From Bradysia coprophila (lineage: Eukaryota > Arthropoda > Insecta > Diptera > Sciaridae), in assembly GCF_014529535.1 (NCBI RefSeq), contig NW_023503493.1, positions 20,988,001 to 21,052,000 on the forward strand: a stretch of 64,000 bases of DNA. The letters are read 5' to 3'. This document shows, in pieces, positions 1 through 11,342 of this stretch. The translations under genes were made by a program, and so were the position numbers. Within the stretch, counting starts at the first letter, position 1; each line of letters opens with the position of its first letter. The notes beneath the pieces were generated by a model. That model ran no database searches. It was not told the origin of the DNA and saw only the letters and a program-made list of their open reading frames with translations.

Positions 1-65
1 AAAACGAAATTATTTCCGGCTCCTTTTTCCCTTCATAATGTTATCATAGCTCTGACTCGAATGTG

Positions 66-3000
66 TCAAATTAAGAGTTGTGGCCATTGCTGGAAATCTA
101 TTGCACTTTCTAATATGTGTAAAATGTCCCAGTACGCGATGGTGCGACACGAATGGACACTCTGAGCTACATATCCTACACGAGCATGTGAATAAAAGAC
201 CATTAAAAACTTACCAAATTTCCTAAACCGAAGCTTCCGTATCCTGAGCCGTACGTTCTGTAAGAAATAGTAAAAGTTAAATAACGGAGGCCGAAAAAAT
301 TGTCAGTTTCAAGTACTTACCCGTCCGCTGTGATGTTCATCTGGAAACGAGTAAAAGAAAATTAAGAGATTAATAGAGGAACATAAAATGAACAGAAAAA
401 ATGGTTGTTTGATGAGCGTATGGACGTCCTAATAGGATCTATATTTTTCAGTTGGGAGATTACTCAAGCACACTGTTTTTTGAACATGAAGAGAAGTTCC
501 AACAATATTCATTGAAGATGAAATTGATCAGTTCGAGACAAGCAAAAACTGATGAGTCATAAAGACGTTGAGTATGAAACGCTCTCAAATCATGCACATG
601 GAAGATAATTGCGGCTCGCTGAATTTCGGTTCCCGCGATTGCTGTTAAGGAGTCAGGACATACCTCCAAAAAAAATCCTAAAAATCTAGAATTCTATCTT
701 TTACTTTTATAAATTTGTTTTTAGGTGTTCCCTGACTCCTTGACAAAAATCCAGGGAGCTGAAATCTGACTAGCCGCAATTGCCGGCACTGTGTTAAATA
801 CAAAGATTAAAATCTTATCAAAGAACTACGATCAAACAAGCACAATCAACTCGTTTAATGTTTAAGAATGTAAAATGTTCCACTTTTGGAAACAGTGATC
901 TTTGTTGATCTGACAAAAGCAGCCGGAAGTTTACTGAAACACTTTGAATGATCGAATTAGGTCATTTGAACATGAAACAAAAGTGGAAAGAGTGAAGTAG
1001 TTCGAGAACCTGACGGAACAGTCTACAGTAGTTCTCGTGCTTCCTATTAATCCCGCACAAAATTGAAAATATTTAAATTAGAGATGTCATTTCATCTGTA
1101 TCATCACATCTGCGACACAAAGAGTTAAACCCATTCACTCAGTGCTCAACATCCACTTAAATACAAAATTAGAGAATATGATCAAAAACAAAACTTTACT
1201 CACGTTCCCGAATTGATCTGTAAAGAAGAAAAACACAATTTGAGTTTAGACAAAAGACAACTTGTAAAATAGAGAACAGAAAGCTTACTCTTCATGCTGA
1301 CATCTTTCTCGTACGCCTCCCAAGCGTCAGCTTTTTCCTGTTCGTTTAGGTCTTCGGCAGAATTATTTTCCAACAGAGAATCATGTTCGTGGTACTTGTA
1401 CACCAGACTCTTGAAATTTCTCAATAAACTGGCCAAAATATTGTCGACTGGACGAACCGGTGTCGGTTGTTCGGCCGGATCTGGTTTGGTTAAACTGAAA
1501 GAAACAGTCCGATTGAAATGGCACACATTCTCCGTCTGTACGCAATATAATTACGTGTATAGTTCGGCCAGCTCAGCCAAACTGTAATGCCGGTCAATTT
1601 GTTGTTCGTCGACGACCCGAAAACTCATAGCTTGTTTGGTAACCGATCTGGAATACACTTTCTCTTCCATAGTGCCCTACACATAAAATTAATCGAAACA
1701 TTGAAGCTAAAATTGGTAATTGATGGAAATCGCTGACATACCATCGCCAACAATCGATAAATGTAGCATTTGCTTTGTTGGCCCAAGCGAAAGACTCTAA
1801 AAATATTCTGTTGATCATTCGACGGATTCCACGATGTGTCCAGCAATATAACGCGATTAGCACCAACGAGATTGATACCCTGGCCTCCGGCCTTCGCCGA
1901 TATCAGAAAGCATTTGACACGTTCATTGCCTGGATTGTTGAAATTTCGGATCATGGCATGTCGTAACGCTTTCGACGTTTTTCCATCCAACCGATAGTAA
2001 TCGTGATTTTTCTCCCACGGACCATGAAAGTTTTCGATGCCTGTTCGAACACGGAAAAACGTTAGAAGCGACTCGCTGATGTTGTGGGAATAAATTACCG
2101 AGATCACTGCCATCATTGAATGAAACCTTGTTGTGTATCTGATGCATAAAGAATTCGACCACATCAAGGACAGCAACGAAAGCCGAAAATATTAAACTGC
2201 AAGGAAATGAAGTTTTTATATGGAACTCATCGTTCGGTGTGCCCTGAACGGCTTACCATTTTTCCCTGTTTTGTTCGCACAGCTTTAGAATCTCGAATAG
2301 AATTCGAAGTTTGTTACTGGGCAGCAACGATCTTAAATCCATAGGTTCTATAAACTGACGCCACCAGTCATTTTCAACGGACATCTTTCCCACTTGGCTA
2401 TCTAGCACATCGTCAGGCTCCTCATCGGAATCCATGTTCCGTCTTCTGGCTGCATTTCGTTTATCACGAAGGGCCTGTAGAATTGATTATGAACGAGAAT
2501 GTCAGCAAGAGATGTGAAGTCAGAAACTGTTTGACTTACGATGGCATTTTTCCAAGCATTTTCCAACACTTTGGGATGTGTCCAGATTTTTCTCAAAAAT
2601 GTGTAGTCCGGAATGAGACTCTTTCCACCGTACCTCTCTTTCAACGGATTGTTGTCCAAGAAGTGCTGATATAGTCGATTCTACGGAATGAGGAAACATT
2701 AGTACAAAATGGAATACCGACTACGGCTACAAAGACTAACCTGAAGTTCCGTCATTGGTATGAACAAAACATATTCGTACTTTTCCGGCAAAAATGTTTT
2801 CAATAAAGCGGCTTCACGACGTTGCACAAATTTCGAGAGTTTCTTGTGCAGAACATAAGAACGTTGTTTCATTATTCGAATTTGAGCACTGTTCGAATCT
2901 TTGTGCTGCCCTTCCTTGATAGGATTCTCGTAGAGATTGGCAAATTCTTTTTCAGTTCCCAAGAACGACGGTTTGATGAAGTTCACCATACTGTAGTCTG

Positions 3001-6000
3001 TCGAAACAAATTTATTGGAATCAAGTGATATCTACGCAAAACGATACGCGAGCGATGAATTGACCCCATTGAGGCTGACTTACATTCCTTCAAATTGTTT
3101 TGTATTGGTGTTCCCGTTAGAATGATGCGACGTCTACTTGAAATCTTGTTGACTGCTCGGCTTGTGGTTGACTTTCTATTTTTTATGACGTGTCCCTCGT
3201 CGCACACAACCAAATCAGCACCTTGAAAGTGGAAACGTTGAATAGATTCTTTGCAGAGTTCAATCGACAAACACCCTTACCAGGCTTCAATAAATATTCC
3301 TCGACCATTTTCCTAATCCGATCCAGATCGACTTGAGACATGTCAGGTTTCGATTTGTCTGCATAAAAGACCAGCGATCGAAACGCTTCGTAGCCGATTA
3401 GCATGCATCCAGCTTTTCCATCAGGATCGGCTTTAAACGAATGCCATTCGCGCAAAATTTGTAACTTTTTGTTGATGTCACTTTAAGAATCAGAAAGGCA
3501 CACTTGGAATGATGACCATGAATTTTCAATTACAAATTACTCACGATGGATCGGGGAAGTGCAGCACTTTCAGCTTTACTTTAACTGATTGCAGCCAGGT
3601 TTGAATCTCGTCAGCCCAGTTCATGATTGTGGATTTGGGACAAATTACCAGGATTTTCTTCGTCTTCAGTTGTGGATATCGTATAAGGGTGTGTAGTAAA
3701 GCTATCAACTGGAGTGTTTTTCCAAGACCCATGCAATGTGCCAGAATGCATCCGGACCCGTTGTGTTTTTCAATGGAGTCGACGCTTCCGTAACAGCAAT
3801 CGTACATGAATTTAACGCCAGCAATCTGTGACACAGTTAAATGGATCATTTAATAACAAAATAGGCAACAAAAATGACGTCTTACCTGATGCTCCTTGAG
3901 ATTTTTGACAATCTCCGGATGTACAGATATGGCACAATTCTGTTTTGAGTCAAAGTCCAGTATGACGTCACTGTCATCATGTGATTGTGATAATTTCTCC
4001 GTTTGCGATTCAACAATTTGTGTCAGTCTTTCGGTTTTCTTCTCCAAACGTTTCAGTCGATCGTTCTCCTCTTTTTGTGCCTGTTTGGTTTCTCCAGCCA
4101 ATTGATCATTGCGCAGCATTGGACGACTCTTCGTTGTGGGTTTTTCGTCCTCGCTGTCTTCGTCTATCGTCCCCTTATCAATTTCTAAATCACTGTCCGA
4201 ACTCAGGCTGATGCATTCGTCGGCTACTTTGCTGCTGCTGATTTTGGACACATCACGCTTCTTTTGATTTTGAATGATTTTGTCCAGATCGCCGTCACTC
4301 TTTTTCGTTTTGAACATTGAGATGTCGAGCATTTCACAATCGGAATTATCCGAGTTTGCGGTTGCCTTCGTGTTCTTGTCATCATCCAAATCCAGGTTGC
4401 TGAACAAATTTTTGCTGAACGCAATTTTGTCCAATTTCCATTTTTTCTTCTCTTCAGGAGCTTTTTGTTCTGATGTCTCCTCAGCATCCGAATCTTCATC
4501 TTTATCCGGAGGTTTCTCACCGTCATGAAGTTCTATTTCTGGCTCAAAAATGCCAGAGCTTTGCAGTTCCAGATCCTGTTCATCTTTCACTTCGTCGACA
4601 TCGTCTTCCTCAACCGGAATATCCTTAGATGGTGCTGGTGCATTCTCCTCGGGCTTTTCGTTGTCATCCAAATGATTTTCCATTTCATGCGCCAATTGCT
4701 TTTTTAAGAAACGGTCAACCTTTGAGTCATTAGACTCATCTGTTACGTTGTCGATCGAGGATTTGTCTTCATCATCATCATCATCATCGTCCACAGATTC
4801 ACTGTTTTGACCATCGGAGTCACTAGAATCTTTCAGACACTGTTGTCTCGCCAATTGGAGTACAAACTGTTCTTCGGATATGATGTCTTCCTCGGACGAC
4901 GATTCCGATTCGATGTCTTGACTCGCTGAATCTTTCAGAATGTCCAGAATATCTTCCTTCGGTTTCGGCTTACTCACTGACTTCTTTCTATACACAGGAA
5001 CGTGATTGACGACAGGCCTAACTTTCGTAGGAATGTTTGAAAAATCAATGAGTCGATCTATTTCATCATCCGTATCGCATTCGCTGACATCTTCCTCATT
5101 CTGGTGATTTTCACCATTGTCGTTCTCATCATCGACGTTTTCTGCTTTGAGATCCTCATTTTCGACCGCGTGTTCATTATGATTCTCGAGATCGTTTTCG
5201 ACATCAACTTCTTTTTTCGGTGAGATATTCCTTTCAAATGCTTCATCGTTTTCCGAGTCACTGTAATTTAATTCTTCCGGCAATTCCCATTGTTGAGACT
5301 GCACGTATGGCGTTTTAGAATCGATAATTTCCTCTATTTCGCTTGTACGCTCAGTACCATCAAACGTGTGTTCAATCACAGGCTCGTTCACATCAGATGT
5401 TTGTTGCAAATCATCAGGTGTTGGTTCTGTGGCATCAGATATTTGTTCTGTGACATCAGATGTTCCTTCTATAACATCAGATGTTGGTTCTATAACATCA
5501 GATGTTGGTTCTGTGACATCACATGTTGGTTCTATAACATCAGATGTTTGTTCTGTGACATCAGATGTTTGTTCTGTAATATCAGATGTTTGTTCTGTGA
5601 CGTCAGATATTTGCTCTGTGACAACAGTTGTTTGCTCAGTGACATCAGTTGTGTGCTCTGTCACATCAGAATTTTGTTCCACGACATCACCAGTTGGTTC
5701 ACTGGCATCAAATGCAAGTTCGATAACATTAGAGGTCGTTTCAATGTTATCACAGGTAGATTCAACGGCATCAGGTTCCGAAATATTGCCAACCCCATCA
5801 CCAGTTGCTTCATCGATACTAATGTCAGACGTAGGTCCAATGATATTCAAAGTGCTTTCAGCACCATCAAAGCCGAAAAATTCTTCTACTTCTGAGTCGA
5901 CTCGTTGGTCGTTTGCATCATCGATGTCATCGCCTATGTCACTGTCCATAGATTTGTTCACCGGTACATCTAGTGGTAGAAGGTAGTTCGACATATCTAC

Positions 6001-7692
6001 GTCCTTTACAGCATCTTTTTCGGAAGATGGAACTTCATCCAATTCAACTGACGAGGCTGCACCATTTTGAGATTGGTCATCATCAGAACTTTCTAGCAGA
6101 ACGTTTTTCTTCCGCAGGTTTATTGATGACAATGTCACATCAGATGAGGATGAGGAAGAGGAGGATTTTGTACGAGCTCGTTTCTTTCGACGCTTTACTG
6201 GTAAGTTTTCCGAGTACGAATCGTCCGAACTATGCTGGCTGTCTTCTGACGATGACGCTAACCAGCGTTTTTTCGACTTTAAATCCAACTGCTTTTGTTT
6301 ATCCTCAACGACTGCAATTGCATCGACATTTTCATCGTCTTCAATTTTGTCATCAGAATTGCCATTGACTTTGCTATCGACAATTTCCGGAAAGTTTTCA
6401 CCATCGTTTCCATTTTCACTGACCATTTGACCAACAGTTTCGTCGATACTTCTTTCATCGGCAGTCTTATCACCACTGTCATCGACTTCTGTTTCAGCCT
6501 CATCGTTAGCATCGCCGAGGTTTCCGGTAGGTTCATCCGTTGCAACTGTGACCTTTTCGTGGGTGCAACCTCCAATTTCCAATTTTAGGATTGCAGCCAT
6601 TGCTACAACGGACTTAATGACATCATTACCGCATTCTGTTAGGTCTGTCAGCCTTGAGGTACCGCTCGAACATAATTTTGAAAATTTACCGATTTTCGCC
6701 ACTACTTCTTCAGAAACTGAACGTAGGTCTTTTAGCGTCTCTACCGGCACTTCATCAATTTTTTCAGTCGCGGTTTCACTTTCTGTTAAAACTGCTCGAT
6801 CACCTCTATATTCCAACGGTTCAGAATGTCCCTCCGACATTATGTAGCCACTATCACTTTCATTGTCTTCCGATATTATGCTGGTATTTGCATCGATTGG
6901 TGTGGCATCATCTTTAGAAGCGTTCGTTGGAGTTTTCGGGCTTGGTTCGGGTTTCGGGATGTCTAGCACCGTTTCCTTTATCCTTTTAATTTCACTTTCT
7001 AAATTGTTTAGAATTGTGACTTTACTTTCACTCGATGAACCATGCATCCAACTGGCAATCAGTGCCTGCATTTCATTCACATGATCGATTGGCTCCTGCA
7101 TTTCATTCACATGATCGATTGGTTCCTGCATTGGTTCAGTCTCTGGTTCGGTTGCGGGAACTTCAGGTCTATCAATTGTTTCGTTGAGAGATGGTGCAAA
7201 CAACTCTTGAGACGAGTAATTATGATCGGATCGTATCGACTCCAGATTCGCACTAATTGATAAGTTCGAAGCGTTGTGCACTTCATCGCTCGAATTTAGT
7301 AAATTCACCACGTCACTATCTCGAGAGCTCTCATCGGCGATTTCAATGACACCGTTGACATGGTCATCGGTAATTTCCATTACACCGTTGATCTGTCTGT
7401 CTTCGTCATCCTCCGACTCGTACTGATGCGCGTTTCGCTCTCCTTTGAAATAATTTTCCGGTGAAGGGTACTCATCTAATTGAAAATTCTCCTCTTCGTA
7501 ATTGATTCTGTTCCCTAAGAAGTTGTACGATTCCAATTTGATTTCCTGCGAACATTGTAGAGCAGCTGCTTCATTATCGGCACCCAAATTCCAATTGTCC
7601 AAAATTAGTTCGTTCATGTCGACCAAATCATTATCATGGTATTGTGAAGAAGCTGCTTTAATTTCGGTTGATGGTTGACTGTCCATGTCCAT
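66..7692 (-). CDS. XNP: XNP / ATRX orthologue, SNF2-family chromatin remodeller
   Basis: ATP-dependent chromatin remodeller of the nucleus, the insect counterpart of ATRX. My model has 15 coding exons: 3886-7692, 3545-3825, 3281-3480, 3084-3221, 2741-2997, 2540-2680, 2257-2474, 2099-2196, 1742-2040, 1555-1676, 1289-1494, 1204-1217, 321-340, 215-257 and 66-89. They sum to 5868 nt (1955 aa) with every phase matching. Residues 1-1270 are acidic and Ser/Asp/Glu-rich, with a heptad-repeat block. The helicase core starts in exon 2: Walker A (GLGKT) near residue 1300, the ATRX-style DEGH box near 1437, and the C-terminal helicase domain about 1680-1813 (DYYRLDG, AGGQGINL, NPSNDQQ, FRLGQ). After it come the ATRX-type segments SFRVVDEQQ and YHEHDSLL. 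I see no ADD finger, as is usual for insect XNP. An acceptor at about 7721 implies a 5'UTR intron. The core is certain; the last four small exons, including the terminal one, are tentative. Confidence 0.93.
5390..5695 (-). repeat. Coding tandem repeat (7-residue TSDVTEQ-like units) inside XNP
   Basis: About 14 imperfect 21-bp units run through the acidic N-terminus of XNP, around residues 667-768. Typical units read SDVTEQT, SDVIEPT and SDITEQT. Every unit keeps the frame. The opposite strand happens to be open here as well (about 200 codons), which is an artefact of the repeat. A separate perfect duplication of EPIDHVNEMQ lies near 7060-7135. The function is unknown; the block looks like disordered spacer that can change length by slippage or unequal crossing over. 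Confidence 0.85.
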
Positions 7693-9557
7693 CGTAGATT
7701 ATGTCGTTGGTTTTTTTCAGCTGAAATGTAAAGATTTGAGTAAGATCAAGTTAAAGCAAGTCATCTATGGAATCGGAACGTCTATCTCAAACAGGTAACT
7801 TTCAATAGACTTTAATGTGGGAGTGATTCTATAGATTGCGCCGGCTTCTGTGCTACTATTATAATTTCATCTTAAAGTGGGTAACAGACCTTCAATACCA
7901 CAATGAATTATGTGGTTCATTGGCATGTTAATGCAGACGTTCATTCAAAACTATGTTTCTAAATCACAAAACAAGAAAGAGAAAGGACTACATACATCAC
8001 ATATACATACAAGATCTTGCTTTGTCTTAAAGATGATTAAACCCTCATACCACCTGTGCAGCCAACGTCAGTCTAAGCTATTGACAATAACTTTTCAGAA
8101 ACGGCTTGTCATCTGCTATTGTCAGAAACGACAAAAACAAGCGATGACCTATCGTTAATATGGCCTTGTAGCGAATCGAAATGGTTCAACAAATGAAGTA
8201 AAAGATTTTGCGGAGATGTAACATTAGGCGACACTTTACAGATTCAATTTACAGATTTACAGATTTAAAGGATTCAATTTGATTCTTTCTTGGTATGTGA
8301 ATCAAGAAATTGTTGACACACAAGCCCTTTATCACTAAAAATTAAAAAGCTTGAATTCGACTTTGATTCATCATAAAAATTTTGTACTCGAAACTGACCC
8401 CAAAACAAACTGATATTCCGAGTCGAATCAGAGCTTCACTATTCGTTCGTTTATCTTTTTGTTGGAATAAATAAACAAAATAACTCGGAACACATTTTAT
8501 CACTGACAACACATATTCGATTATTGTCCATAGCATCGTACATAATGTTATGCATCGAACAGAACAATTTATTTGAGGTTAAGGAGACGTGTCTGGTAAT
8601 AATAACAATGCAAATCTATTGATGTTGAATAACACACTCAATCTGCACTTTGAAATATTAAATCAGGAGCGTCGCAATTCCATGATATTATTGAACATTT
8701 TTGTAAATTGATTTTGATGCACATCCGACGGTAATGTTTACCTCAAGAAACACTTAAGATCATATAATGCAGAATACAGGTATAGGACATTTTCTCACTG
8801 GATGGCTTCTAGTAAAAATTACTGCCGCAGTGATGATTATTGAAAATTTTACTAATTGCAGAACAAGGAATTATTCTGCTGGTGCATGAAAAGAACCGAT
8901 TCATACCTGCACCGACTTGTACACCAATTACGGATTTATAAAAAAAACAATAACAGTGGCTACGGTCAGACACAATTTTCTTGCAAAAAAAGGTGGCCAT
9001 TTAAAACCGAATCGCATAATTTTTTTACAACCCAGTTACACATTGTATTACATCGTAAAGAACTCATTCTTTTCCTTACCTAATGGTTTAGCATTTTTTT
9101 GTACAATTCCAGTGATTAGAAACAAACCAATATTATTGCACTTTTCACAGTAATCATCCCTTTTTTTATGCACAAATTTACAGTAATTTACGACAACGCT
9201 ACCAATTCAATTCAATTGACAAAAAGTATGCGACGTCGTTCTGAATTAGTTTTTTTTCTATTGTTTTGGCTCCAAATTTTTCTTTAATGCCATCTTTTGG
9301 GACACCCTTTGGGATTTTGTAGCTCTGGTAGCCAGATCTGCTATCCAATCACAAACGCACGACAAAAATGCAGTTTTTTGACAGTATGAGGGAAAACAGT
9401 AAACTGCTCGAAAATTACACTGATGGTGACAGGGCCGTATTATCGAAGGGGCATTTATCCTAGAGCGCCAAGCTATCAGCGGGCAAAATATTTGTCTGAT
9501 AAGAAATGCTTTTGAGATGTGAGCCGAAATGTCTCACACGATTCAATATGGCAGTAA

Positions 9558-9707
9558 TACACGCCCGGAATTTTGAAAACTGACACATTTTCTGTGTTTT
9601 ACTTGAGTTTCTGATTTCTCCATATAAAAAATACATGCAAAATTCTCAAAAAACCACGTAAACCACAAAACAGAAAATGTGTCGGTTTTCAAAATTCCGC
9701 GAGTGTA
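9558..9707. mobile_element. MITE, family with AACCGACACATTTTC terminal inverted repeats (copy 1)
   Basis: A 150-bp element whose two ends are inverted copies of each other for about 45 bp. The left end runs through GGAATTTTGAAAAC and TGACACATTTTCTG; the right end is its complement, ending GCGAGTGTA. The AT-rich middle has no coding capacity. Similar elements lie at 39546-39697 and 50474-50611, so this is a repeat family. No clear target duplication is visible. Confidence 0.8.
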
Positions 9708-10308
9708 GTTCTGTTCCAAGTGCAACATCGAAATAACATTATCAAACAAAATGTTGACAAAAATAGAAAAGCGTTGAGGTTATGGCTCTGTGGACGACGT
9801 TTGACAGTACATTGCGCTTTGCACCTGTACTTGGAACAGATCTATTGATAGTCACACTCACAAGGTTATGTAAAAGAAATCATTCGCTTCATTCGGGATT
9901 TACTGGACAAAGCAGATTATTTATTTTTATATAATTTGATAAGCTTGTGTTCCAATTTATGCTACTTTTCGGCTCTTTAGGATTTTAAAATTTTCCTATA
10001 CTAAGATTTTGAAAAAGATGCTTGTGCGCAAAATTGTTTTATACCCGAGGGAGCCTAACGTCTTAAGACGTTACTGGATTTTGGGGGTGTTTAAACAAGG
10101 TGAATTTTTTTTCGCTCATTGTGTTGTGTTTAGTACTACACTTTCGGCATGTGTTAAGTCTATCATATGCAGCATGAGGCGTCGCGTCGGCGGCGTTGCA
10201 AATTTTTAGTACCTTTAATTCAAACGTGTATTTGGACAAATATAATGTTGATTGAAGATGATTTAAAGTTCATCGTTTATTCATATCGAAGTTTTATCGA
10301 CGAGACAT

Positions 10309-10556
10309 GATTAGCAAGGTTCTGAAGGAACCAGGTGTAGACAACTCTGAGTTGATCACGAAGGCGGTGACATTTAAATTGAGTTCAGCGGCTACGAAGT
10401 TTATATGAAAAAGGCAACGTTACGTAACAAAAACAAAATTCCGAATATTCCTAAAAAACATTTTCTTCAAGTTGATTTGACACACAATCTGCACTGAGTG
10501 CGTTTATCGATTTCGGTGTCACTCGCCTTCGTGTTCTTTCAGAACCTTGATGATTA
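10309..10556. repeat. Imperfect foldback repeat with AGGTTCTGAA ends
   Basis: The left end (TTAGCAAGGTTCTGAAGGAAC) and the right end (GTTCTTTCAGAACCTTGATGA) are inverted copies. A second inverted pair follows inward (CACGAAGGCGGTGACA against TGTCACTCGCCTTCGTG). The arms do not align end to end, so it is either a decayed foldback element or a nested insertion. It has no coding capacity. Confidence 0.45.
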
Positions 10557-10989
10557 GTAGGTTTCAATGTCTATATCGTTAAATGACTGACTCTGCTCTA
10601 CATGCACACAAACAGAATCAATGTGAGAGTGGCCGGCATAGCTAGCATAGGAATAAAGTTAAAACTTCGCTGTTAAAACTGTTGTATTAACTATGAATTT
10701 TTGAGCTGCATATCCTCTCTTGCGATTGTTAGTAGCTAGCAAAGAGTGACTTAGATTAATTATTTGTGTATGTGTTTTCGACGGCCGATTTCAGTCATTT
10801 TTACGTGTTCAAGTGCCTAAAGTCGATGGTGTAAAACAGACACACCTAAGCTTTGGATACATAGAACATTTTACGTTGACGAAAACCTTAGAAAAATCTC
10901 AAAACTGTGAAAATTTACGACCTGCGATGCTTAAGTGAAAAAAGGGTCTTCAGTTCGAGAAAACTGAGGAAACAGTAATCACACTTAAG

Positions 10990-11110
10990 TATGGTATCTC
11001 AACAAAAAGTACTCCAGTGAGCTGTCAAATTAACAAGGCAAAAATTTAAAAAATTCAATTTTGTCTGTAACACTGAGTACTTTTTTGGTCAGTGGAAATC
11101 AAGCATTAAC
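10990..11110. mobile_element. Half-unit of the GTACTCC palindrome family
   Basis: This stretch runs CTCAACAAAAAGTACTCC, then GAGCTGTCAAATTAAC, then GAGTACTTTTTTGGTCAGTGG and AGCATTAAC. It matches in order the right half of the 290-bp palindrome at 32508-32798. It is therefore a monomeric, somewhat diverged member of the same family. Confidence 0.7.
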
Positions 11111-11342
11111 GATGTAAGTACTAGTCGTATTAGTTCTAATTTTGTTGATGGTTGTGGTCGTTGTGGTGTGTTAATGCCTATGACAGATTCTTCGAATGCG
11201 GCTTCGGCTTTGTGATAATAAAATTTGACAGAATAACAAAATATTCGTTCAGAACGGTGGAATTTTTATTACCAATGCGAGGCTGTAATCACTTTATTTT
11301 GAGTTAATATCGGAGTAAGTGAAAAAAGTGTAGACTCTAAAG

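Larger units (their letters stand above)
7722..11342. other. Intergenic DNA between XNP and the THAP-ZAD gene
   Basis: I find no convincing coding exon on either strand. The short open frames here are AT-rich and match no family I recognise. Recognisable content is a terminal-inverted-repeat element at 9558-9707, an imperfect foldback at about 10309-10556, and a half-unit of the 32.5-kb palindrome family at 10990-11110. Around 8085-8210 there are worn pieces resembling the TTAA-flanked element found at 23.8 kb (shared AAATGAAGTAAAAGATT). XNP and the zinc-finger gene point away from each other, so both promoters must lie in this stretch. Confidence 0.6.

Noticed and set aside
321-340. ATG at 340 as start of a separate downstream gene
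   Set aside because: A good acceptor directly precedes it and the upstream 14-nt exon enters in phase 0, so an internal XNP exon is the simpler reading. It remains untested.
5290-5986. Two long plus-strand open frames (about 200 codons each) antisense to XNP
   Set aside because: They overlap the heptad-repeat block and have repetitive, low-complexity translations. A tandem repeat whose unit is a multiple of three stays open in other frames by chance. No start context or splice signals support a gene.
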